Source: Flavobacteria bacterium BAL38
Lineage (GTDB): Bacteria; Bacteroidota; Bacteroidia; Flavobacteriales; Flavobacteriaceae
DNA: 64,000 nucleotides
Assembly (NCBI GenBank): GCA_000169355.1
Contig: AAXX01000001.1
Location: 248,001 to 312,000 of the forward strand
Reading direction: 5' to 3'
Shown here: piece by piece, positions 25,297-33,294 of the stretch
How positions within the stretch are numbered: position 1 is the stretch's first letter
How the letters are laid out: the number at the start of each line of letters is the position of its first letter
Translations under genes and position numbers: made by a program
The notes under the pieces: model-generated
Told to the model about the DNA's origin: nothing
Seen by the model: only the letters and a program-made list of their open reading frames with translations
Database searches by the model: none

Positions 25297-25319
25297 TCAC
25301 TTTTTACTAATTACTATTT
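25292..25319. repeat. Heptamer array at the stop codon of the 121-residue gene
   Basis: Four consecutive 7-bp words: ACTAATC, ACTTTTT, ACTAATT, ACTATTT. It corresponds to one half of the palindromic array at 12500-12563. It ends where the meaB remnant begins. Confidence 0.75.
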
Positions 25320-25391
25320 ATTAAAATACTGTTCCAACAAACTCATGGCCGCTGCAAAAGGTGAAATTTCATTAGTTGAAACGTATTTTTT
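25314..25391 (-). pseudogene. Displaced 3' end of meaB
   Basis: On the minus strand this stretch reads KKYVSTNEISPFAAAMSLLE then QYFNK and a stop. It aligns with the C-terminus of the intact MeaB (KKAVQKNELSPFAAAMSLLK then EYFKE). At DNA level, 25321-25364 matches 26685-26728 in 41 of 44 positions, including 29 identical bases in a row (25336-25364 and 26700-26728). It has no start codon or upstream frame. It looks like the original end of meaB, cut off when the DUF4143 gene was inserted with a replacement end. Confidence 0.8.
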
Positions 25392-25410
25392 ATGCGTTTT
25401 CAAAATAAAG

Positions 25411-25497
25411 TACAATGTAATTTCAAATTACAATATAGTGTAATTTCAAAATAAACTATAGTGAAAATTCAAAATACACTATGGTGAAAATTCAAAT
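25411..25497. repeat. 23-bp tandem repeats upstream of the DUF4143 gene
   Basis: Three full units of 23 bp (25429-25451, 25452-25474, 25475-25497) and one 18-bp partial unit (25411-25428). Shared core: TA.a.TATaGTG.AA.TTCAAA. They end eight bases before the -7 box of the DUF4143 gene, so they are placed as an operator or iteron set. The A+T content is very high. Confidence 0.75.
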
Positions 25498-25504
25498 TTT
25501 ATCA

Positions 25505-25512
25505 TATATTTG
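25505..25512 (+). promoter_or_regulatory. -7 promoter box of the DUF4143 gene
   Basis: TATATTTG matches TAnnTTTG exactly. No TTG is found 19 bp upstream; that position is inside the last 23-bp repeat, which may hold a regulator or activator instead. The start codon is 18 bp downstream. Confidence 0.6.
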
Positions 25513-25530
25513 TATTCTAATCAATTAACC

Positions 25531-26688
25531 ATGAGTTCAAACAGAGTGATAAAACAAGAAATGGATATTTACAAAAAAAAATATCCTATTTTGGCGTTGA
25601 CGGGTCCAAGACAATCTGGTAAAACAACATTTCTAAAAACTCAATTTCCAGAATATGAATACGTAAATTTAGAAAACATCGACTCTAGAAATTTTGCTAT
25701 AGAAGACCCAAAGAGTTTTCTAAAACAATATGATAAGTATGTTGTTTTTGATGAAGTACAACGAGTTCCACAATTATTTTCTTATTTGCAAACCAAAGTT
25801 GATGAGGATAAAACAATGGGACAATATATCTTGTCTGGTTCGCAAAATTTTCATCTCATGCAAAATATTACACAAAGTCTCGCTGGAAGAGTTGCTTTGT
25901 TTAAATTATTACCTTTTGATATTGAGGAAATGCAAATGGCTAACTGGCTAAATGATGATTACTCGGTAAACCTTCAAAAAGGATTTTATCCTGCAATTTA
26001 TGATCGTGAAATTCCATCAAAAGCTTTTTATTCTAACTATATTCAAACCTATGTAGAACGCGATTTATCTGAAATAATTCAGATAAAAGATTTAAAACAA
26101 TTTCGAAAGTTTATTTCACTCTGTGCAGCTCGCGTTGGACAACTACTCAATTTGAATTCATTAGCCAACGAATGTGGAATTACACAACCAACAGCAAAAT
26201 CTTGGATTTCTGTTTTAGAAAGTAGTTATATTGTTTATCAATTACAGTCTTATCATTCCAATTTCAATAAACGAGTAACAAAAAGTCCAAAACTCTATTT
26301 TTATGACACAGGCTTACTTTGTTTTTTACTTAAAATTAATGATGCTGATAGTGTGAAATTGAGTTCATTAAAAGGGAGTTTATTTGAGAATTATGTAATT
26401 AATGAATTTGTTAAAAAAAATTATCACAACAATTTACTACGTGATCTATGGTTTTGGCGTGATGCTGTTGGACATGAAGTAGATTTAATTTGGCAAAAAT
26501 CGGAATTACTAAATATAGTTGAAATAAAAGCATCTGAAACCATAATGTCTGAAATGTTCAAAGGACTAAATTATTTTGAAAAATGGGCACCTAATTTAAT
26601 TGAAAGCAGAACCTTAATTCATACAGGATTATTTAATCAAGAAAGAACATTAGGAAAAGTAGCCAGTTGGAAAAACATTACTCTTTAA
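25531..26688 (+). CDS. AAA-type ATPase with DUF4143 C-terminal domain
   Basis: 385 residues from the ATG at 25531; the upstream in-frame TTG at 25510 is inside the -7 box. N-terminal ATPase with Walker A LTGPRQSGKTT (24-33) and Walker B KYVVFDEVQRVP (Asp74, Glu75), sensor-like ILSGSQNFHLM. The C-terminal half is DUF4143 (FYDTGLLCFLL, GSLFENYVINEFVKK, RDAVGHEVDLIW) with the nuclease-like EVDLI...EIKAS pattern. The function of this family is unknown; the genes are sporadic and mobile in genomes. Here it is inserted next to meaB, overlaps its 3' end by 11 bp, and is bracketed by copies of the meaB tail. Confidence 0.88.
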   Translation: MSSNRVIKQEMDIYKKKYPILALTGPRQSGKTTFLKTQFPEYEYVNLENIDSRNFAIEDPKSFLKQYDKYVVFDEVQRVPQLFSYLQTKVDEDKTMGQYILSGSQNFHLMQNITQSLAGRVALFKLLPFDIEEMQMANWLNDDYSVNLQKGFYPAIYDREIPSKAFYSNYIQTYVERDLSEIIQIKDLKQFRKFISLCAARVGQLLNLNSLANECGITQPTAKSWISVLESSYIVYQLQSYHSNFNKRVTKSPKLYFYDTGLLCFLLKINDADSVKLSSLKGSLFENYVINEFVKKNYHNNLLRDLWFWRDAVGHEVDLIWQKSELLNIVEIKASETIMSEMFKGLNYFEKWAPNLIESRTLIHTGLFNQERTLGKVASWKNITL

Positions 26689-27814
26689 AATACTCTTTTA
26701 ACAAACTCATGGCCGCTGCAAAAGGTGACAATTCATTTTTTTGCACGGCTTTTTTGTTTTCTTCTAGTAGTTGAATGATATTTGGATGATTGTAAAAATG
26801 CGATTTCAATTGTTCATTAATCGTTTCCATCATCCAAAATTGGTTTTGATTTTGACGTTTATCTTCGAAATAATGATTTGCTTTTACCAATTCAAAATAC
26901 TCGGAAATGATGTCCCAAATTGCATCGATTCCTGTTTGTTCATAAGCGCTACAAGTGGTAACTTTTGGAATCCAACCCGAAGATTTAGCAGGAAATAAAT
27001 GCAAGGCTCTGTTGAATTCAGTTTTTGCTAATTTGGCTTTCGCAATATTATCGCCATCCGCTTTATTGATTACGATAGTATCTGCCATTTCCATGATGCC
27101 ACGTTTGATTCCTTGCAACTCATCACCAGCACCTGAAATTTTCAATAACAAAAAGAAATCGACCATACTATGAACGGCAGTTTCGCTCTGCCCTACTCCA
27201 ACGGTTTCAATAATTATGGTATCAAAACCACAGGCTTCACATAAAATTATAGATTCACGTGTTTTTCTAGCAACACCGCCTAAAGTATCACCCGAAGCAC
27301 TTGGTCTAATGAATGCATTTTCATCTTTTACCAATTCTTCCATACGGGTTTTATCGCCCAAAATACTACCGTGACTGATTGACGAACTTGGGTCAACCGC
27401 TAAAACAGCCACTTTCTTTCCGATGGAAGTCAAATATTTTCCAAAAGCTTCAATAAACGTACTTTTTCCAACGCCAGGAACGCCGGTAATTCCTATTCGA
27501 ACGGAATTATTCGCATGTGGCAAACAACCTTTAATTACTTCGTTTGCTTTTGTTAAATGCTCCGGATTAGTACTTTCTACCAAAGTTATAGCGCGACTTA
27601 AAGCCGTTTTATCACCTTTTAAAATTCCAGCAATCAGATCTTCTGCCGAAGGTTGTTTTCTTCGAAATTGTTGAATTTGCGTGGCTACAACACTACTAAG
27701 CATTTCGGGTTGGTTTACGCCATGAATTTCTGAAAGTGCCGATTTTTTATTAGGTGTTTTCAAAAGAATAATTGCTTTGTGTAAAAATACAAAAATTGTA
27801 GGAATATAAAACAT
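26678..27814 (-). CDS. meaB: Methylmalonyl-CoA mutase-associated GTPase MeaB (ArgK family)
   Basis: Up to 378 residues. A G3E-family GTPase chaperone that protects and reactivates B12-dependent methylmalonyl-CoA mutase. P-loop GVPGVGKST (111-119), VLAVDPSSSISHGSILGDKT, the G3 region ETVGVGQSE, NKADGD for guanine recognition, and the C-terminal dimerisation arm ending PFAAAMSLLKEYFKE. The N-terminal 20-40 residues are not conserved; a start nearer KTPNKKSALSE is possible but would need a TTG codon. The last codons and the stop (26678-26680) lie inside the convergent DUF4143 gene, consistent with a replaced 3' end. Confidence 0.93.
   Translation of the reverse strand: MFYIPTIFVFLHKAIILLKTPNKKSALSEIHGVNQPEMLSSVVATQIQQFRRKQPSAEDLIAGILKGDKTALSRAITLVESTNPEHLTKANEVIKGCLPHANNSVRIGITGVPGVGKSTFIEAFGKYLTSIGKKVAVLAVDPSSSISHGSILGDKTRMEELVKDENAFIRPSASGDTLGGVARKTRESIILCEACGFDTIIIETVGVGQSETAVHSMVDFFLLLKISGAGDELQGIKRGIMEMADTIVINKADGDNIAKAKLAKTEFNRALHLFPAKSSGWIPKVTTCSAYEQTGIDAIWDIISEYFELVKANHYFEDKRQNQNQFWMMETINEQLKSHFYNHPNIIQLLEENKKAVQKNELSPFAAAMSLLKEYFKE
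26685..26728. repeat. Distal copy of the 44-bp meaB-tail direct repeat
   Basis: This copy is within the functional meaB 3' end. It matches 25321-25364 with 3 mismatches in 44 bases. The two copies, 1364 bp apart, bracket the DUF4143 cassette like attachment sites. Confidence 0.75.
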
Positions 27815-27859
27815 CGTTGTCTTTATGTTTAATTATCTTTGTATTCTTGATTTCGATAC

Positions 27860-28768
27860 ATGGAAAACATCCTACTTTTATTTTTATGTTTGATTTTGGG
27901 CGTTGCGCTTCAAAAAGTGCCACAATTTCCTAAAAACGCTTATCAAAGTTTGAATCAATTCGTGATTTACGTTTCGCTTCCGGCTTTGGCGTTGTATTAC
28001 ATTCCAAAAATTACCATTTCAATTGCTTTGCTTTATCCTATTGGAATTGCGTGGTTGGGTTTCGGATTATCGTTTGTATTTTTTTATGCTTTGGGAACCT
28101 ATTTTAAATGGTCGAAAAAGTTAACTGGTTGTTTAATTTTAACCGGAGGATTGAGCAATACCTCCTTTGTAGGATTTCCAATTATTGAAGCTTTATATGG
28201 CGCTGAAGGATTGAAAACAGCCATCATTGTTGACCAACCCGGTTCCTTCGTAGTCGTAACCACTTTAGGAATTTTAGTCGCAGCTAGTTTCTCTAGAGGC
28301 AATTTAAGTACATCTGAAATCCTTTTAAAAATTGTAAAATTTCCACCTTTCATCGCTTTTACAATTGCACTTTGTTGTACTATTTTCTCTTTAGAATTTC
28401 CAGAAGCGTTACAAAATTCCTTTTTAAGAATTGGAAATACGGTAACTCCTGTAGCCTTAGTAGCCGTTGGTTTGCAATTAAAAATTGATACTCGAAGTAA
28501 ACATTGGTCATTTTTAACTTTAGGATTATTTTTCAAATTAATTCTAATGCCCGCTTTTTTCTTCTTGCTTTACAAAATTGCGTTAGGCGGAAAAGGATTA
28601 GAAATCGATGTTTCTATTATGGAATCTGCGATGGCACCCATGATAACAGGAGCTATTTTAGCTTCTAACTACGGATTAAAACCGAAATTAAGCAGTATGA
28701 TGATTGGGATAGGGATTCCGTTGTCGTTGTTGACGGTGGCTTTTTGGTATTGGGTTTTGAGTTTGTAG
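27860..28768 (+). CDS. AEC (auxin efflux carrier) family transporter
   Basis: 302 residues with about ten membrane helices, the Mem_trans (AEC) family. Signatures: ILGVALQKVPQFPKNAYQSL, FVIYVSLPALALYYIPK, a central GLSNTSFVGFPIIEALYG and a C-terminal MAPMITGAILASNYGL. Members export carboxylates such as malate or small hydrophobic acids across the inner membrane. A -7 box TATCTTTG lies at 27834-27841, 18 bp before the ATG. It is divergent from meaB. Confidence 0.9.
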   Translation: MENILLLFLCLILGVALQKVPQFPKNAYQSLNQFVIYVSLPALALYYIPKITISIALLYPIGIAWLGFGLSFVFFYALGTYFKWSKKLTGCLILTGGLSNTSFVGFPIIEALYGAEGLKTAIIVDQPGSFVVVTTLGILVAASFSRGNLSTSEILLKIVKFPPFIAFTIALCCTIFSLEFPEALQNSFLRIGNTVTPVALVAVGLQLKIDTRSKHWSFLTLGLFFKLILMPAFFFLLYKIALGGKGLEIDVSIMESAMAPMITGAILASNYGLKPKLSSMMIGIGIPLSLLTVAFWYWVLSL

Positions 28769-29029
28769 TTTTGTAACACAAAGTTTCTCAAAGTTAAGCA
28801 CGAAGTAACGCAAAGTTTTTTTAAAACACATAGCCACATTAGTTTTGAATTGCGTTTAGTTAGTCCGAAGCTTCGGACGTTTCACTTTACATAGATTACA
28901 TAGACAAAATCATATAACCTTAATCTTCTTATATGACTTATATGTTTAATTTTATATGTGTCTCCTATGTTTGCTAAGTTATAGATTTTAATATTTAAAG
29001 TCAATAATTTTACAAGTTTAAAGTGAAAT
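28769..29029. other. Repeat-rich intergenic stretch upstream of the IS110 element
   Basis: No gene is visible. It contains CAAAG-type low-complexity repeats (28778-28826: CACAAAG, CTCAAAG, CGCAAAG words), a perfect 16-bp palindrome GTCCGAAGCTTCGGAC (28863-28878), and TATATG/CATAG words (28890-28980). The same CATAG/TATGTG words recur at 30330-30340 beyond the transposase, suggesting the IS landed in a repeat cluster. Confidence 0.6.
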
Positions 29030-29218
29030 AGAATGAGAGAACAAATGTGTCTAAATAGTTCAAAGAAACATATTCTCACATAGAAATATCCTCATTCTTT
29101 TTTATCTTTTAGAGTCTGAACAGAATGTAAGGAATTAAGTTTAGCTTAATATCCAGAATATCCAATAAGGAGAAAAGACGAAGGAAGATTCATCACTTTA
29201 TTATTTAAAATTAAAGTT
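29030..29218 (+). ncRNA. Candidate bridge-RNA region of the IS110-family element
   Basis: Non-coding DNA directly upstream of the transposase with two clear folds: an 8-bp perfect stem AGAATGAG / CTCATTCT (29030-29037, 29091-29098) containing an inner AGAA/TTCT stem, and a hairpin GGA.ATTAAG-TTTAG-CTTAAT.TCC (29131-29154). IS110-family recombinases are known to use a structured RNA from the element's non-coding end as a guide. Exact RNA limits and guide loops cannot be read from a single copy. If the left end is at 29110, only the second hairpin belongs to the element. Confidence 0.35.
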
Positions 29219-30262
29219 ATGAAGGAATTAAAACAGGTTGTTGGAATTGATGTTGCACAAAAGGAATTGGTGGTAACAATTGGAAGGTTATTAGAGGACT
29301 TATCCGTTGATTTATTTTCTTATAAGGTTTTCAAGAATAATGACAAAGGATTTTTAAGTTTGGTTGAATGGGTTGCTAAATTAGTTGAAAATCCCAAAGA
29401 AGTCCATTATGTAATGGAAGCTACGGGAGTTTATCACCAAAAGATTGCTTATTTTTTAGATACCAATCAATTGAAAGTTAGTATCGTTTTACCAAACAAA
29501 ATAAGTAATTATTTTAGAACATTAGAAGTAAAAACTATTACAGACAAAACATGTTCTCAAGTAATAGCAAGATTTGGTCTAGAAAGAAAATTAGATTTAT
29601 GGAAAAGACCAAAGACGGTTTACAAAAAATTACAACAATTAACTAGAGAGCGAGATCAAATTGTAGCGGAAAGAGTAATTGTAAAAAATCAGTTACACGC
29701 AGAAAAAATAGAAGCTGAGCCCAACTTAATGACTTTAAAAAGAATAAGCGAAAGAATGAAATTACTGAATAAACAAGAAAATGAAATTAAAAATGACATC
29801 TCTCAAATTCTGAAAAACAATGCAGAGTTGAAAAAAGAAACAGATAGAATGATGACTATTCCAGGGATAGGAGAATTGACTGCGGTAATAATTTTAGCAG
29901 AAACAAATGGATTTGAATTGATACGTAACAAAAAACAACTAACTAGCTATGCTGGCCTTGATGTAAAAGAGAAACAATCAGGAACATCAATAAAAGGAAA
30001 GCCTAAAATATCAAAAAAAGGAAACAGAAGTATTAGAAAAGCAATGCATTTTCCTTCTTTAGTAGCTGTAAAATGGGATGAAAACTTCAAAGAATTATAT
30101 GCAAGATTAGTATCAAAACATGGAATAAAAATGAAAGCATTAGTATCGATACAAAGAAAATTATTAGAAATGAGTTATGTTTTGTATAAAAATCAAACCA
30201 TATACGATAAAGAATATAAAAATAGCGTGCAAACACAAATGGCTTAACACGCTATAGAGTCT
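29110..30262 (+). mobile_element. IS110-family insertion sequence
   Basis: The element carries one transposase gene and, as typical for IS110, no terminal inverted repeats. The sequence TAGAGTCT occurs on both sides (29110-29117 and 30255-30262) and includes a CT dinucleotide, the usual core in this family, so I use it as a provisional boundary; the true left end may be further upstream. No second copy is in the window to confirm it. Confidence 0.6.
29219..30247 (+). CDS. IS110-family transposase (DEDD recombinase)
   Basis: 342 residues. N-terminal DEDD (RuvC-like) domain: VVGIDVAQKELVV (Asp11), YVMEATGVYHQK (Glu67), VKTITDKTCSQVIARFG (Asp109). The fourth acidic residue, expected three positions after Asp109, is Cys112 here. 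A coiled-coil linker follows (about 135-210). The C-terminal Transposase_20 domain shows MTIPGIGELTAVIILAE, YAGLDVKEKQSGTSIKGKPK (Ser254 as the likely nucleophile) and ISKKGNRSIRKAM. It is full length without frameshift, so possibly active. The enzyme recombines a circular element with target DNA. Confidence 0.93.
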   Translation: MKELKQVVGIDVAQKELVVTIGRLLEDLSVDLFSYKVFKNNDKGFLSLVEWVAKLVENPKEVHYVMEATGVYHQKIAYFLDTNQLKVSIVLPNKISNYFRTLEVKTITDKTCSQVIARFGLERKLDLWKRPKTVYKKLQQLTRERDQIVAERVIVKNQLHAEKIEAEPNLMTLKRISERMKLLNKQENEIKNDISQILKNNAELKKETDRMMTIPGIGELTAVIILAETNGFELIRNKKQLTSYAGLDVKEKQSGTSIKGKPKISKKGNRSIRKAMHFPSLVAVKWDENFKELYARLVSKHGIKMKALVSIQRKLLEMSYVLYKNQTIYDKEYKNSVQTQMA

Positions 30263-30382
30263 AGTTTTAAACTGACTTAAAACAAAATTATAAAAAAATA
30301 TAGATTTTTGTTGTAAATCAACACAGAATCTATGTGTTTGAAATATTACACATTTATTATCTTTACACTTCAATTTTATACT

Positions 30383-31780
30383 ATGAATCCAGAAATTTTA
30401 CTTGCGCTTGAGAACATTGTAGGTTCGGCTTATATTTTTACTGATGAAACTACTCGTAAAACCTATGGTCATGACGAAACGGAAGATTTGAGTTTTCCGC
30501 CTCATGTTGTAGTAAAGCCTGCCAATACAGAAGAAGTTGCGCAAATTTTAAAAGTTTCGAATACCTATAAAATTCCAACAACACCAATTGGTGCGCGTAC
30601 GGGTTTGAGTGGTGGTGCTTTGTCTATTTATGGTGGCATTGCGATTTCGATGGAGCGATTTAATAAAATTATTGAGATTGATGAGAAAAATTTGCAAGTA
30701 ACCACAGAACCTGGAGTAATTACGCAGGTTTTACGTGAAGCTGTTGCCGAGAAAGGCTTGTTTTATCCCGTAGATCCAAGTAGTATGGGAAGTTGTTGGA
30801 TTGGTGGAAATATCGCTGAAAATTCAGGTGGCGCAAGAGCTTTGAAATATGGTGTTACAAAAGATTATGTACTAAATTTAGAAGTGGTTTTACCCACTGG
30901 TGATATTATTTGGACAGGTGCCAATACCTTAAAAAATTCAACGGGTTACAACCTAACACAATTGATGATTGGTAGCGAGGGAACATTAGGAATTGTAACT
31001 AAAGCAGTTTTAAAACTTTTACCACAAAACAAACATAACATTTTACTTTTAGTTCCTTTTTATCAAGCGGAACAAGCATGTGAAGCCGTTTCAGCAATTT
31101 TTAGAGCGGGAATTATTCCTAGTGCAATCGAATTTATGGAACGCGATGCGATTGATTGGACATTGAAATTTGTCGATGGTTTGAATGTGGAAGTCAAAAA
31201 CGACGTTCAAGCGCATTTGCTGATTGAAGTGGATGGTAATTATCCAGAAATTTTGATGCAAGAAGCCGAACAAATTTTGGCAGTCGTAGAACAATTTGAA
31301 ATTGACGAAGTATTATTTGCCGATACCGAAGAACAAAAAAATGCCCTTTGGAAAATGCGTCGCTCTGTGGCAGAAGCGGTGAAAGCAAATTCGATTTATA
31401 AAGAAGAAGATACGGTTGTACCACGATATGAATTACCTAAATTATTAAAAGGAATCAAAGAAATTGGTACTAAATATGGATTTCAATCGGTGTGTTATGG
31501 ACATGCAGGAGATGGTAATTTACACGTAAACATCATCAAAGGCAACATGAGCGATGCCAATTGGAAAACCGAGGTTCCAAAAGGAATTCGAGAGATTTTT
31601 AAATTAACGGTTGGTTTAAAAGGAACGTTATCAGGTGAACACGGTATTGGTTTGGTGCAAAAAAACTACATGGATATTGCGTTTTCAAAAGTACATTTAG
31701 AATTAATGGAACGCATTAAAGCCATTTTTGACCCCAATAATGTGTTGAATCCTGGGAAGATTTTTCCTGATGGGGAATGA
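30383..31780 (+). CDS. FAD-binding oxidoreductase, GlcD/D-lactate dehydrogenase type
   Basis: 465 residues from the ATG at 30383; the 17 residues that an upstream ATG at 30332 would add look like intergenic sequence. FAD-binding PCMH domain: VVVKPANTEEVAQILKV, TTPIGARTGLSGGALSIYGG, VDPSSMGSCWIGGNIAENSG, and STGYNLTQLMIGSEGTLGIV. C-terminal FAD-oxidase domain: YGHAGDGNLHVNI and GTLSGEHGIGLVQK, ending FDPNNVLNPGKIFP. The family oxidises D-lactate, glycolate or 2-hydroxyglutarate. No GlcE or GlcF partner is adjacent, so a single-subunit 2-hydroxyacid dehydrogenase is likely. Confidence 0.92.
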   Translation: MNPEILLALENIVGSAYIFTDETTRKTYGHDETEDLSFPPHVVVKPANTEEVAQILKVSNTYKIPTTPIGARTGLSGGALSIYGGIAISMERFNKIIEIDEKNLQVTTEPGVITQVLREAVAEKGLFYPVDPSSMGSCWIGGNIAENSGGARALKYGVTKDYVLNLEVVLPTGDIIWTGANTLKNSTGYNLTQLMIGSEGTLGIVTKAVLKLLPQNKHNILLLVPFYQAEQACEAVSAIFRAGIIPSAIEFMERDAIDWTLKFVDGLNVEVKNDVQAHLLIEVDGNYPEILMQEAEQILAVVEQFEIDEVLFADTEEQKNALWKMRRSVAEAVKANSIYKEEDTVVPRYELPKLLKGIKEIGTKYGFQSVCYGHAGDGNLHVNIIKGNMSDANWKTEVPKGIREIFKLTVGLKGTLSGEHGIGLVQKNYMDIAFSKVHLELMERIKAIFDPNNVLNPGKIFPDGE

Positions 31781-31785
31781 TTAAT

Positions 31786-32055
31786 TTAATTCTTAGAAAA
31801 CTTTTTAAAAATCACAAACCCAATTAAACTTCCTACTAAAAACGAAACAATAAAATTTGTCAAATTAGGATCAGGATGACCATTACTTCCTGGATAAGCT
31901 GTAAAGAATAAACTCATGATGTAATTCATTTCATGAGAATGATAATAACATAGATCTGGGATTAATAAATAGTATAAAACTGTAAAGCTAAAAATTGAAG
32001 CAATAAAACCTCCAATAATTATAAATAACCATTTATTAAAATTTGTGTATTTCAT
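31786..32055 (-). CDS. Small membrane protein of unknown function
   Basis: 89 residues with two strong hydrophobic segments (about 9-31 and 66-82) separated by a loop with CYYHSHEMNYIMSLFFTAYP and an NGHPDPN turn. Probably an inner-membrane protein with both termini in the cytoplasm. It lies 1 bp from the next minus-strand gene (32057) and ends 5 bp from the convergent oxidase gene. I do not recognise a family. Confidence 0.65.
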   Translation of the reverse strand: MKYTNFNKWLFIIIGGFIASIFSFTVLYYLLIPDLCYYHSHEMNYIMSLFFTAYPGSNGHPDPNLTNFIVSFLVGSLIGFVIFKKFSKN

Positions 32056-32056
32056 T

Positions 32057-32461
32057 TTACTTTGAACTTAAAAACTCCACCAAATTGGCATCTGCATTTT
32101 TGAACGTTGGTGCTTGTTCGTCAATCCTTGCCACGCGTTTTTTGTTTAATTTTAGAGAAATATCGGATTCGGTAGTAAATAACAAAGCGGATAAAAACGG
32201 ATTGTTGATGTGCGGAATTAACTCCGCTTCTATATCGTCTAACTTGCAAATTTTTATCAATTCTTGCTTTTCGGTGGTGTAAATTTTATACGTCATCGAC
32301 AATTTTAAGATATTGTCTTCTACGATAGTTTTTACGTAAATATTTTGTAATTCTGGATTTCCAACAGTTTTAGCTAGCGTTAATTTAGCAAAAGTACCAT
32401 TGGCGATACTAGCTCTAACTTGATTGAAAAATTCGGTGTATGTAATTGTATTTTCGCTCAT
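32057..32461 (-). CDS. Hypothetical protein, resembles the N-terminal domain of a Bacteroidota methyltransferase
   Basis: 134 residues. The opening TYTEFFNQVRASIANGTFAK and LTLAKTVGNPELQNIYVKTI resembles, from memory, the N-terminal non-catalytic domain found in front of a class I methyltransferase in Flavobacteriaceae. No SAM-binding motif follows: the protein stops after PTFKNADANLVEFLSSK. It could be a stand-alone paralogue of that domain or the remains of a longer gene. It lies 1 bp before the small membrane protein gene and 1 bp after the exported protein gene. Confidence 0.65.
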   Translation of the reverse strand: MSENTITYTEFFNQVRASIANGTFAKLTLAKTVGNPELQNIYVKTIVEDNILKLSMTYKIYTTEKQELIKICKLDDIEAELIPHINNPFLSALLFTTESDISLKLNKKRVARIDEQAPTFKNADANLVEFLSSK

Positions 32462-32462
32462 T

Positions 32463-33035
32463 TTATAATCCTAAGGCTTTTACTATTTTCTCATTAAAAA
32501 TCATAGAAAACATTTTATTTTCTTTGTCTTTATTTAAAAATTTCCATTTATTTTTTGTGGCATCATCCGCAACAGCAATTAGAGTAGAACGCATTTCAAT
32601 TCGGAATGAATTATTTGCTTTATCATATGTTACTTTATCGGCTTCCATAGATGATTTAAAAATTCCTACCATAGAATCTGCATCTTCCATTGGAGCTTTA
32701 AACTTCATAATCATTACGTTATTATAGTTAACAAAGCAAAACGATTTATCTTCAATTTTTTTAATTTCACCAAAAGAAAAATCTGGTTCAACTTCAACCA
32801 ATTTGATAGAAAATTGTTCGTTTTCCATCATTTGTCCAAACATTGTTTTCATTTGATCTTGCGGAATAATTTCAAAAACTTTTGGATAAGTAGTTTCAAA
32901 AATATCGTCAAAATTCATATTTACACTCGCTTTGTACGATTTTAGTGCTTCGGTTTTAAGTGAAGTCATATCTTGAGCGGTAACTAGAATAGTTTGAAAA
33001 AGGATAAAAGCGAATAAAAGAATTTTAGATTTCAT
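32463..33035 (-). CDS. Exported protein of unknown function
   Basis: 190 residues with a typical signal peptide (MKSKILLFAFILFQTILVTA, cleavage before QD). The mature protein has DIFETTYPKVFEIIPQDQMK and TMFGQMMENEQFSIKLVEVE, the pattern of small periplasmic or secreted proteins of Flavobacteriaceae with no known role. A -7 box TATCTTTG lies at 33065-33058 on the minus strand. It appears to be the first gene of a three-gene minus-strand unit (33035 to 31786). Confidence 0.75.
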   Translation of the reverse strand: MKSKILLFAFILFQTILVTAQDMTSLKTEALKSYKASVNMNFDDIFETTYPKVFEIIPQDQMKTMFGQMMENEQFSIKLVEVEPDFSFGEIKKIEDKSFCFVNYNNVMIMKFKAPMEDADSMVGIFKSSMEADKVTYDKANNSFRIEMRSTLIAVADDATKNKWKFLNKDKENKMFSMIFNEKIVKALGL

Positions 33036-33294
33036 TTTGGGAGTTTTATAATTTTATCAAAGATAGTTAGTTTAATTTAAATATTTAATAATTGGCTTAC
33101 AGATGAACTCGTTTTATGAATAGTTTTTCAGGCTTAGATAGAAGATTCAACGAAGTTAAAATACCTTTTCGTAACTATATGAAAAGAAAGATTTTGTAAA
33201 GGGAGAAAAAACTATGTAAACGTGTGTTTCAAAATAAAATAATTTTAAACCTTAAAACTATTCCTTACATTTGAATAACATAAAACATTATATC

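Noticed and set aside
25411-25497. 23-bp repeats as a possible CRISPR or plasmid iteron set
   Set aside because: No spacers lie between the units, and there is no Cas or replication gene. The position at a promoter favours regulatory sites.
28882-29079. A 65-codon open frame on the minus strand before the IS110 transposase
   Set aside because: It runs through low-complexity TATATG repeats, has no recognisable domain, and overlaps the structured region of the element.
29110-30262. IS110 terminal inverted repeats
   Set aside because: None could be found; the family usually lacks them. Only the 8-bp direct repeat TAGAGTCT was kept as a provisional boundary.
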